Positions 9,601 through 20,580 of a stretch of DNA of 64,000 bases are shown in pieces. Each line of letters begins with the position of its first letter. The stretch's first letter is position 1. The DNA is from Chrysophaeum taylorii. Lineage: Eukaryota > Sar > Pelagophyceae > Pelagomonadales > Pelagomonadaceae. Under the pieces are notes generated by a model, which did not search any database, was not told the DNA's origin, and was given only the letters and a program-made list of their open reading frames with translations. The position numbers and the translations under genes were made by a program. Location of the stretch: contig JAQMWT010000029.1 in assembly GCA_029834535.1 (NCBI GenBank), forward strand, positions 186,001-250,000. The letters are read 5' to 3'.

Positions 9601-12600
9601 GCGTGGTGGCGGGGTGAATGGACGAACTCCTGGCGCGTGCGCTCTCACTGCGCTGCTCAGTAAAGAAGTGGTGGTGACATGGGGTGCACTACCAGCTTGA
9701 ATCTCGCGGGCGGCTGCAGCCGCATTGTTCACGGGGTCGGCCTTAGTTTCAGCATTGATAGGCGGCTGGTGCAGCGGCGAGGCCCGAGCAGCTGCCGCAG
9801 CGGCGAGAAAAGCTGCATCGTCATTGTCATCCTCTAGGTTGGAGTCCAGGAACTCGTCCTGGTCACAGTCAGCTAGCAATAGGGCTTCGACGTCAGATTG
9901 CCGACCAAAACGAAACCAGAGATTCAGCAAGTTAAGTAGATCTTGTTGCACCGACGCGGCCCATCGCCGGCGACCAAGCGCAATGGCGCGGACGAAGGCA
10001 GATGCGGCGGCGACAAGACGAGTGTGTCGCAGACTTCGCTCGTCGCGCGAACCCATGGATGAAGCTGCCTCATCCAAGTTTGGATGCTGTCTACGCGAAC
10101 GCGTACTTCTTCGTGGGATGGTCGTCTGCCGCGCCGCCCAGCTTCTCTGAACGGCGCGGTAATTGACGAGCGCCCAAGCGTGCCATGCTTTGTACGACAT
10201 GGGGTCGAGGTGCGTAGCAAGTTCAAAAAATGGAGCCATGAGCGGAAACTCGTCTTCCGGAGCAGCACAACTCGTAAAATGGGGCGGTTCTGCATGATTC
10301 ATTGAAAGACCACTCACCGCTGCCGAATTCCAGGAGAAAGTGCCGATGCCTGAATTTCGATGCCTGTTCTCATCATCACAGCGCTTGGCTAGACGCCAGT
10401 CACCGAGTCGTAGCAAGCACTTGGCTCGCAGCCTTGGTGCTCCAGTGCGCAGTTCGGCTTTTTCGGAAAGGGACAGTTCGCGTGGTACGTCGATTTCAAA
10501 GGAAAGCTCACCAAGTGCATCGGCGAGCTCTTCGACCATCTTGAGCGCCTCGCCGCGTTTTCCCGCAGCCCACGCATGTTTGGCATAGGCATAACGCAGG
10601 CGATGTTCTCCAAGCGTCCAGGCAGCAGCGGGTGTGGGCACTGACATCGCATCGAAGCCAAGCTGCTGTGTGAGCACTGCATCGGACATTGATGATTGTC
10701 CTGAGTGACGACAGAGCGACGCATATCGCAGCCAGGTTTCTGGATCATCTGAAAAGCTCAGAACGAGGGAGCGTACATTTAGAATGCGCTGCCATGTGCT
10801 CACATCCTGTGGGCATCCGGCGAGGCGCCGGCGCCAGCGCGTTACGAGTTGTTCACGTTGTTCAGCAATCGTTGACCACACGTTGGTCAAGACATGCGGT
10901 GTCGAGGATATGGATTCTGCACGCGCCTCATACTCTGCCTTGCGCAAATCAACGATCTCCTCAAGCTCGCTAAGCTGCTGGACCATGACCATAGTCTGGT
11001 AAGCGCGCTTGTAGCTCTCCGCAACAAGTGCTGCAAAGGTCGAATGGAGTCCGCGCCGCGCGTCGTTTATGAGGTCCGCGACAGCGTCAAAATTTTCGAC
11101 ATCTGCATTCTCGCGAGGTCGCAATGCCAAGATGGCTCGGTAAAACGGCTTTGAACCATCGTCATCCTCCATCACATCCACAAAAATAGCCATATCATCC
11201 CAGCGCCCCAAGGACCAAGCGGCACGAGCACCCACATTTGCTGCTTTCATCAGCAGTCGCGTTTCTCGTGACGATGGATTCCTCATCGTCGGTCCCACAG
11301 TCTCGACCGCCGATAAATCGCCAGCAGATTTGGACATCGAGGAGCCCAACAAGTCCGGACTTTGCGGAGGGGGTAAAACCGACGTAGCGTAGCCTTGCAC
11401 ATCAACACGACTAGAAAAGTTAGATGAGGCCATGAGGGATGGCACTTGACTGTTGAGTGTCCGCCAGTTCGGCGTTCCTGCTTGCGTCGGCGCTACTTCC
11501 GTCGAAAACATCCGTTCGGGAGTGGCTGTCACTGTTGCCCTTTGCTGCTGATGGTTGTGGTGGTGGTGGTGGTGACTCTGATGCTGCTGCTGTTGTTGTT
11601 GCTGCTGCAACTTGGGCCACGTTGAGACTAAAAGCGTACAGGCACGTTGCCAGTCTCCGAGTGCATCAAGGCTCTTCATCGCGCCAAGTATGGCCTCGAC
11701 ATCGCAAGCGTCATTTTCCAAACGACGCTGGTAGAGCGCCAGTGCTTCCTCGTGCGAGCCAAGCTTGCCAAGCCACGACTCGGAGACTCCCCATTTAGCA
11801 TAGCCATCATCTTCGCGACTATGGTCATGTGAATGGCGATCGTCCGTCGACGCAGCGGATGCAGGTTCAGAAAGCTGCTGGGCGTGCACCACCTCATGGC
11901 GGGAAGATATGGTCGCCAGCATAGCAGGAGGATGGAGCATTTCGTCGTCGTCATCGTCACCCTCCATAGACCTTGGGGGGGGTGAGATAGACGAATGCGC
12001 AGGCACATGCCCACCATCACCACTGATTCCCTCGGCGCTGGCGAAGCGAGCGGCGTTCTCCGCAGCAATGTCGCGATGACGTGTGACTCGACGTCCACCA
12101 GCCAGGCACCGCCGCCGAGTAGCATGCAGCACACCCAGTGCAGCCTCTGGCTGCGCGAGCTTTCTGTTGATGGCAATGAGAGCTTCGGCTGCAGCGTGCC
12201 GGTCGCGAGCCAACTCAGGTGTACGATACTCAAGCTCCTTGTAGTGAAGTGCTTTCGCATAGGCACGACATTTGGTCGCGAGATCAGCAAGCACACGGAT
12301 GTCAATTGGAAGCGCATCGACATCACGCTCCATGAACTCGGCGAGATCCAGAAGGAGCTGGAGTGCGTCGGGCGCAACAGCATGGAGTTCGTTAGATCGA
12401 AACGCCGCTTCGAGCGTTCGCACCAGAGAATCACGGTATCCATCGTCCAACTCAAGCCAACAGCTAACGAATGCCGGCTGGAAAAGCTGGCGTGCAAGTC
12501 GAGGGTGTGCATGGGCAACGGTCGCGCAGCTCCGAAGAGCGGCACTCGGTGATTCACGTAATAGTTCGAGAGAGAGCCGTCGAAGCCAATCGTTCCAATC

Positions 12601-15600
12601 ATCCGCCGTCAACCGCTGCGAAACATCCCAGGCTTTTTGGAGATTCGGTTGGTTGACGTGGAGACGCTGGCGGGTGCCGCCATCACTACCCGAGCCACTT
12701 TGAGGTTGAGGCTTATCACCTGCAGAGGGCAGCTCGGAGCGACGGACATCGTCGTTGACTGCACTGCCCGCCGCATATGCGTCGCCACGCCCGCCCCCCG
12801 ACTGCATAGCGCCATGTGAGCCACCCAAGCTCGGTGGTCGTCCCCTACCTCCTGTCGTGCGGTGTCGACGGAACGCGGTCGCCGGTGCGTCTCGCTGCCC
12901 AGCGCGACGTGCTACCGCCGAAATCTCATCAACGGCTGCGTCTTCAAAGCGCGCATCGACGGACGACGCCCTGCGGGGTCGAGCACCGAAAAAAGAGCCA
13001 GCACCAGGATCCTCACCTAGCTCAGACGCATCGTCGTCATTCTGGGAGCCAGCTAGCGTCGACTCGGAGAGGCGATCGTCCGAGCTGTCGCGTATCAAGC
13101 CAACAGCATGGCCTCCTGCATAAGTGCGCTGGTTGCCCATACGTTCCGCATAAACCATGGCCCAGCGCGTCGCCGCCTTAGACGACGTGCCCTGCGGCCC
13201 AAGTGCGAGCGCCTTGGCTGCCGCGCGCTCAAACGGAGCGAACAGATCTGGACCGAGCTGGTACGCTACAGACGTAAGAGTGTCACCACATGCTTCGCGT
13301 AGAGCCTCGAGCGCCGGCCTGGGCTCAGGGGCTACGTTCTCGAGATCTGACCGCTCGAGCAACCTGCACAGTTCACGGACAATACGGGCTCCGAGATCCT
13401 TACGGCACATCAGCGCTCCACGCCCGCACACGACCCGAACGGAACGGACAACACGCGCTTGCCATATGGGTCCTAATGCAGGTGCAGTGAAATCGCGCTG
13501 TATTTTCGTCGCAGGGGAGGTCACGTCGAGCTCATCAAACGCGAGATTTCCTGCGACGTCATGCAGCGTGCCTTGGAGAGGATCCTCCTTTCGGAGAAGC
13601 AACTGCGCCGAATTGTTACCTCCCGCGGAAACCACCGAAGCGACACCTCCTAGCTCCTCTCGACCGCTGAAAACGTGAGGATGACCACCCGTGTCCCCTC
13701 CGCCAGCGACGGTAGGCTGCCCCGCTGGATGCATGAGCCCCGTAGAGACACCAGACGCTGAGCTCCAGGCATTGGTGCGCTCAAAAATACGGGCTGCACG
13801 TTGGGCATCACCGTCTTCAAGAGCCCGGTGGTAGCGCATGTAATGCTCATAGGACGCATCCCGCGGTGAAAATCCGCCGTCGCCAAGGGTATCCGCGAGT
13901 CGAAGGAGTGCTGGCACCACCAAAAAGAGATGTTCTGCGAGGGCCTCGCGCAGAAGCATGGTGGCTCGGAGCACGAGCGCAAGTCGCGTCTCGGATAACG
14001 CCGCAGGAGCGGCGGCAGCTGTCGATGCATGGAGTGGTGGCTCATCGTCGAAAAGCGGCGCCTCACTTGCACCGCGTTCTCCGATGGAGGCCACGCGTGA
14101 TATGTCGTCTGTTCGACGGCCTTGCTTGCTCCGGTTTGATGCTGATCCAACTGATGTCGCCCTTGATGTCGTCCTTTCCGCGACTTGCTTCTTCGGCGGC
14201 CGCTCTGCATAAGGCGGGGCGAGCGACGCTAGGAGCAGCGGTAGAGCGCGCGGGACGAGTGGTGCAAGATGTTCCGAGACTGACGTCGCAATTTCTTCAA
14301 GCAGCGGCACTACTTGCTCGAGGTGGTCTTGCCAGTAGTCAACAATGAGATCAAAGACGCGAGGCAGCCATTCGCGCAGATGGTGACGAACGATGGAGGC
14401 AAGCGCGGCGAGTTGCAGCAAGATCGACTCTCGAAGTCCCGGTTCACAGTTGCGCGCAACGTCGAGGAGATGTGGCACGATATCAGGGAGAAACGGTATG
14501 CACCGGGTGCCAAGCGACTGAATAATGAATGTGAGTGCCTGCGTCACTGCTGCATGATGAGCGGAGAGCGAGGCATCCCTAAGTACTCGAACGAGGGCGT
14601 CGATCGCAACTCGTGCGTAAAATTCTTCATTCATGGCCCGGGCAGAGTTTGCGCGTGCCTTGCGTCGCTTCGTGTGTGCTGGCTTGTCGCCAAAGAAATC
14701 GTCGTCGCGGTCGCCAGTCACATCACGGCCCCCGTCATCATCTTCGACGACGTGCGCTAGGTAATAATAGGCATCCACGTCGTCACCGCGCATAGCTCCA
14801 TCGATGGCAAGCTCCCCGGCGTTCATGCCTGCCTCGAGGAGCCCGAGTGTATCCCGTTTGGCAAGCTTGCGCTGCGGTTGGGGGTCGTCCTTAACGGCAG
14901 GCATTGCAACTGGACACGACTGCGCGTACATGGCAGCGTGAGCCGGCTCGTCTTCATCGTCCTCAAGGAGCGCCGCGACGTACGGTGCAAGCAACGGGGG
15001 TTCGTTCGGGTTGTCTGCCGCCCGCTTTGGCGTGCTGGTTGTCGCACTTTGCGCGAAGCTGGGCTGATTGGAAGCTGACGTGTTTGCTGGTCCCGCACCG
15101 ATAGCAATGGGCTGCGTTCCCCCAGACGTCGAGGTCGCGTTGGCACCGGCTGGGGTAGGCATCGGCACCGGCACGGTTGCCGCTTTCTCCCGCGTTCGAG
15201 CAACCGCCGCGTCCCGCGCTTCGTAGGCGAGGCGAGCGGCGTGTTTGCGACAGTCGCGCGCCCCACGCTGCACGAGCTCGAACTTGTGTGGGTCGAGAGC
15301 CCCGACAAGGCCGAGCGCGCGAAGCGCCTCGCGACAAAGCGACCACGGCATGCCGCCGCGACTGCTCGTGCCAAGGGACGACGGTCCACCATAATTCTCG
15401 CGGAGCACGGCCAGCATCCTCGGCAAAAGAGGAGGATGCTCAAGGTATGGCGCGACCACACACCCCGCACTCGAAGCAACTCGACCCAGAACTTTGAGGG
15501 CTAGCTCACCTGAAACAACCGACAGCGTTGTTGTTGTTGTTGTTGTTGTTGTTGCGACGAAAGAGACGAATGGAGTCTTTGTACACTGCGTTCTCACGCT

Positions 15601-18600
15601 TCCTCGAAGACGAGCGATCCAGAAGCGCATCAAAGAGCGGCGAGAGGACGCGTGGCGTATACACAATAGATCTGGCGCGCGGTCCAAGGACCAGCACGCA
15701 CTCAGCCAAGGCGTCGAGGGATGCGCACACGAGACGATTCGGCACGACCGAGCTCGGGTTTGCTACAACGAACCTCGACATCGAGCGCGCCCCAGATGGT
15801 CTAAACCCGTCATCCTCGCCAAAGGCTCGGCTTGTAAGCCTGCTCCCACCAAGCTGCATCAACCTCGCGTGAGAATCATCTTGAGGCTCGAGGTGGAAGC
15901 GACGATGCACCGGACCGCGGCCGATGCTCGAGTTGGAGAACGCAGGCCGTGCAACCGCCACTAATCCTCCGAGGCCTGAAATAGAACCCGAGATAGTAGT
16001 ACCGGCGGACATCGACTTTGTCGTGGCGCTCCGGACACCAAGTTCGCGCGAGCCGAGTGGCAACGAGGCAACAACAGAAGCAGCGAGCGGCCTGTCGCGA
16101 AACGACGCGTCAAAGAAGACGTCCGTCCACGGGTGGCCATACCAGACGCATCGTCTCGCTTTTGGACTTTCAGCCCTCAGAGCGGCTGCAGCTAGCCTCG
16201 CGGCACGTTCTTTTGCCTGATATAACAACAACCAAGAGGCGTGAGAGCGCGGCTCCGCAGAATTTAAAAAAAAAAAACACGCGACCACGCGGTCACACGA
16301 CGAGTGACAACCTCCAAAAGGACAGAGGCGAGTTATGTCTCGTCTCTTACCGGGGCGTCAGAAGCGTCACATCGCAGCGCGGCGACCGCGCGCGCGAGTG
16401 CGTCGCGCACGCGACCCAGAACTGCGGCGGGGTTGTGCGCCGCGAGCCGACCAAGAAGAGCGAGAGCTGCGAGCTGGAGCTCGGTGTCCTCGTCGTGCAG
16501 CAGGAGCGAGATCGCGTCGACGTGCGGCGCGCGGCAAAGGTGAGCGTCAAAACGGTCGTCGGCGCGCAGTGCTTTGAGAACCGCGGCTCGAGGTATCGCG
16601 TCGTCGTCAGAGAGCGCGACGCGCAGAAGCTTGCGCAGGACGTCGTCCACGACGCTCGCGCTCGGTCCGACAAAGTACCACGGAGGTAGAACGTCGTCGA
16701 CGTGGCTCCGCAACGACTCGTCCAACAGCAAACCATCGCGCACGCTCGACGACAATCGACGGCGACCTCTAGTGGCCGTCCGCCCTCGACGACCCCCGCC
16801 CCAGCTCGACGTATCGTCAGCCAAGATCCGCGCGCGGCGTCGTGCGTATATTTGCGACGAGTCTCCCGAGTCTTCGGTGCCGCGAGAGGAGGCATCGGTC
16901 AAACCGCCGCGATACGATTTCGATCTCCGGCGGGACTGCTTTTTGTTCGAGCGAAGCGGCACCGAGTCGTCTGACGGATGAGACGTCACCGATGCGTCCA
17001 CGCCGTGGTGAAACGCATCGGCGACGTCGTCGTTGTCGTCGCCGACGACGTCGTCGCGGAGCGTCCTCCTCGTCGCCGAAAGGCGGGTCGCGTCGGACGA
17101 CGTCACAATAGACGAAGAGTCCGTGTCTGGCGTCTCGTCGTCCTCGTCGTCCAAGCCAGCTCCCTCGTCGTCGTCGTCGTCGTCGTCGTCCAAGTCGTCG
17201 TCTTCGTCGTCTTCGTCGTCTGAATACTCGCGACGGTACTCGTCCTTGCCGCCGCCGCCTTCCTCGGCAAACGACGCAAGGCGCGTCTTGCCGGAGATGA
17301 CCACCGACTTGCGAGAGGCACGCCGTCCGTCGCCTTTTCGCTGCTCGGTGAGGGACAACGACTTGAGGAGGGAGAGTCGTCTGCTGCCGTCTTTCGCGCG
17401 CGACCGCCCGGCTGCTCCGCCACTTTCTCGTCGCGAGGACAACGTCGGTGCGTCGAGCTGGAGGCGTTTTGGCGGCAGGATGAGACGCGCGCACGTCACG
17501 ACGGCCGCCGCGCGAATGTGTGAGCTCGTGGAACAGTCGAGGTACCGCGAAACGCAATCGCGAACGAGCGGCAGCAGGCAGACTCCCTCCATCGAGAACT
17601 CGCCGAGAGCGCGTAGCGAAAGCAAGACGCTCTCTTCGCGTTCCGGCGCCACGCGGACGGCGTCGAACTCGAGGAGAAAGTACCCCGGCGGCGCCGCGAC
17701 GCCGGCGCCGGCGCCGGCGCGGCCGCTCAAAGAAAGAGCGCCCGGCGAAGGAGGCGGCTGCTGCTGTTGCCCGACAGCGGCAGCAGCAGCAGCGGGAAAA
17801 AGGCTCGCGCGTTGACGATGCGTGCCGCTCGGCGGTCGCGGCGCGGTCGCTCCGCCGCCGGCGAGGTGGTCGGCGGCCGGTGGCGGCGCGAGGCGGCGTC
17901 GCGAGGCCGGTCGCGTCCAGCCCGGCGGCGCGAAGGGCGCCCCCGAGGCGGGCAGCAGCACCGAGGTGAGTTCGTCGAGGAGGCGCGCGCGCACGAGCGG
18001 GCGGCGCGACGGGAGAGACTTGGAGACGACGTTGAGCGCCCGGATCAACGGCTCGCTCAAGCCGCCGGCGAAGAGCGCGTCGAGGAGCGCGTCGACGTGC
18101 TGCGGACCCATCTCGTCCCGAAGGGCCTCGACGACGTCGGCCACGCAATCGATGACGACGGCGCGCCGACGCCGATCCTCCGCGCTCCCCGGCGGCTGCG
18201 GCGAACTTTTGTCGTGGTGTTGCGGCTTGTCGGGCGCGGCCGCGCCGCCGAATCCTCTCGATCCGACGCCGCGGAGCTCGGGGGCGCTCGCAAAGTCGAG
18301 AACGACCGATCGAGCTCCCGCGCGCTGGTGGAGCGGCACCACGTTCGGCGAGACGTTGAGGCCGTGCTCGCAAATCACCAGGACGAGCTCGGGCAGGGAG
18401 GGAACGAGGTAGTGCTTGACGGCGAGCGCGAGGCGGCCGATCGCCTCGTAGGACGCGTCGCGAAGCTCCCACGCGTTCGACCGCTGACGTGCCATCTTGA
18501 GCAAGTGTTGAGTCGTCGTCGCGAGGTAGGCGCGACTGAAGGCATCCGGAGAATACTGCGCCAGTCGCGGGAGCAACTCGGTCACCGCCTTGCGGATCGC

Positions 18601-20462
18601 GCGGCTCCGGTGCTCTCGCAACGCGATGGCCGCGTCGCACGCCTCGCGAAACCGCGGCATCATGAAAGGCCCCGCGTGTTTGAGCAGCGAGCCCACCACG
18701 AGGAGCGCCCCGTGCGCGGTCGCCTCCGTCGCGGAGGACGACGGCAGGTACCTCGACGCGGGCGACGCCGACTTGGGAGGCGGCGTCGTCGCGTCGCGCG
18801 ATTTTGGAGTCGTCGTCGTCGTCGTCGTCGTCGTCGACGACGGAATCGCCGGGGTTCCGCCGGTGCTCCTCGTCGTACCTTCCAATAAGGAACGCTGCTG
18901 CTGGATCCGCTTCGCCTTATCCTGGGTGGTCGTCGGCGGCAAACGAGCCTCCATTTTTTTTTCGCGCGAGGCCTCGTCGTCGTCGGTCGTCGCTATCCGC
19001 GAGGGCCTTCCCGCCGCGAACCGCTGCATCTGTTGTTGGTGCTTCTGCGGCGGCTGGCCCGATCGCGCTTCGTCCTCGAATGGCGGCGGGGGATTGACGC
19101 GGAACTCGCCAATCCGAACCGGCGCGGGCTGCGACGACGAGCGAACTTTCGGTTTTATCGCCGAGTCGCTCCCCGAGCGTCGCGGCGGCGGCCCGGATCG
19201 AGCCGCGGCGGCACCGAAACGCTGCTCGGGCGAGCGTCGAAGCTGCGGTGGTGCCGAGAGAAAATTGTCGTCACCACCGAAGAGGAGGCGCCGCCACCAC
19301 GACGGTTGTTTACCTCGCCGTCCGTCGCGGCGCGCGGCCAGCGTAGAAGCCGCCTCCGAGTGGAGCGGCGGCAACGGCGGCGGATCGGCGAAGGGCTTTT
19401 CGCTCGCAGACCGGGACTGCTTGGCGATGTAGGGCGCGAGGGCTGCGTGCGCGTGCGAATAGATCGAACAATAATAATGCGAGTGCCGGGCGGTCGGCCT
19501 CTGCGATACGATCTCGAGCGCGGCTCCGAGCGCGCTCGCGGCCGCGTCGCGGATGTCGGTCGATCGACCGTCGACAAGAGCAGGCCATATCCTGTCGAAG
19601 AAGTCGCGGACCTACGATAAAGTTGTTATAACACACACGCGTCGGACCACCTTCGTATAGAACAGCGTCGGCGCGTGCTTGGCGAGCTCGCCTGAGAGAC
19701 GGATAGATAGGTCGATCGCAACGATAGGTAAGACGCGTACGCAAAACGAGGCAAGCCGTCAGCCGACGCGGCGTCCCGCTGTCGCCCGAGTGCTGGAGCC
19801 ACTCTAACGCACGTATGACCTCGAACTCTACGTGGTCGCCGCTCGACGCCGGCCCGCGCTTGGCGAGACGACCGAGAGCCGCCGCGGTCTTCGTCACAAA
19901 TCTGGGCCAAACTGTGAGTTATTTCCTTCGCAGCGAGACTCACACTCGCGACCCGCCACCGTGCTGGAGTCCAGAGGCGGCCCGACTCTCGACGTTGCAC
20001 TGCTGCTTGAGCGCGTTCGATAGGACGTTCGCAAACTTTATACCCTTCGTCTCCGGCTCGGCCGACGGCGCGCCTAAAACAACGTCGCGACGACGCCACC
20101 ACCTGTGCCAACGCACCAATGAGCGCTTCCACGGCCGACACCCCGCCCAGCTTTTCGTCCACGTCGGTTGCGTGTACCATCCGAAACAACTGATTGTATA
20201 AATCCTCCTCGAAGCGACAGAACATTTCCCCCGACAGCTCGCGCCCAGCGCGCGCAACAAGGCGACGAATTTGATACGCGGCCGCAATCCGTTCGCTCTC
20301 ATTTCCAGACCGGAGCAACGCAAGGATCGCTTCGCGGTTGTACGGGTCGTCTGGCCCGTCCATCCGCCTCTCCACAATATCATCCACCCAACATTGCGCG
20401 ATCGGGGTTTGGGGGGCGCACTCCCTTTCCGCCGCCGGATGGAGGAACTGTGGGCAAGCCAT
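6619..20462 (-). CDS. TOR: Target of rapamycin (TOR) PI3K-like serine/threonine kinase, nine exons
   Basis: My exon model is 20462-20117, 20073-19960, 19911-19741, 19691-19651, 19611-16351, 16216-15598, 15509-8012, 7879-7093 and 7038-6619. It sums to 13,257 nt, exactly 4,419 codons. N-terminal HEAT motifs match TOR: STDVNEKLGG-like [32 protein letters not shown] and EIVSQRPT. The FAT region spans roughly residues 2560-3500. FRB (about 3605-3762) keeps SRLYFG and QAWDLYY. The kinase has [26 protein letters not shown] and HIDFGD (about 4015), then [23 protein letters not shown] ends the protein with [14 protein letters not shown] couples nutrients and energy to growth in TORC1/TORC2. The protein is about 1.7 times the usual length because of Ser, Asp, Gln and His-rich inserts. 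The first intron pairs and the last intron (7039-7092) are chosen by frame and could shift. Start could also be the ATG at 20363. Confidence 0.93.
7380..7510 (-). other. Acidic linker between TOR kinase and FATC domains
   Basis: Within the TOR coding exon, about 45 residues are mostly Asp and Glu (for example [16 protein letters not shown]), flanked by Ser/Arg-rich sequence. The whole spacer between the kinase core and FATC is over 250 residues, much longer than the short segment in animal, plant and yeast TORs. The frame is open and flanked by conserved TOR sequence, so it is translated if the exon model holds. Confidence 0.8.
8835..9060 (-). other. Insertion inside the TOR FRB domain
   Basis: Between the third and fourth FRB helices (after [14 protein letters not shown] and before [14 protein letters not shown]) lie about 70 residues rich in Ser, Arg and Glu that other TORs lack. 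The helices on both sides and the aromatic residues that touch rapamycin in human TOR (Phe of LYFG, Trp and Tyr of AWDLYY, Phe of VFRR) are kept. Confidence 0.8.
11549..11612 (-). repeat. Gln and His codon repeats inside TOR
   Basis: CAG/CAA and CAT/CAC runs encode eight Gln, then a His-rich tract and three more Gln, in the FAT region near residue 2820. The DNA is a trinucleotide tract on both strands and may vary in length. Confidence 0.85.
15528..15555. repeat. (TTG)n microsatellite in a TOR intron
   Basis: Nine TTG units (CAA on the coding strand) sit inside the 88-nt intron 15510-15597 of TOR. Confidence 0.85.
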
Positions 20463-20580
20463 ACCCTTCTTTCATTGCTTTTGTTATACTTACCCCTAAA
20501 AAAACGCGGCGTTGCGCAACGGCCCTGATGATGACTCGTTGCGCTCGTCGTTGCCTGGCTTCCATGCGAATCCACTCGAA
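20463..20580. promoter_or_regulatory. Divergent promoter region of TOR and an orphan gene
   Basis: Only 118 bp separate the first in-frame ATG of TOR (minus) from the chosen start of the 855-residue orphan (plus), so the two genes must share upstream control DNA. No known binding site or TATA box is identified. Confidence 0.45.

Noticed and set aside
16817-18640. Minus-strand ORF of 607 codons
   Set aside because: Arg/Ala-rich frame-shifted shadow of the TOR exon 19611-16351, which carries the conserved HEAT motifs.
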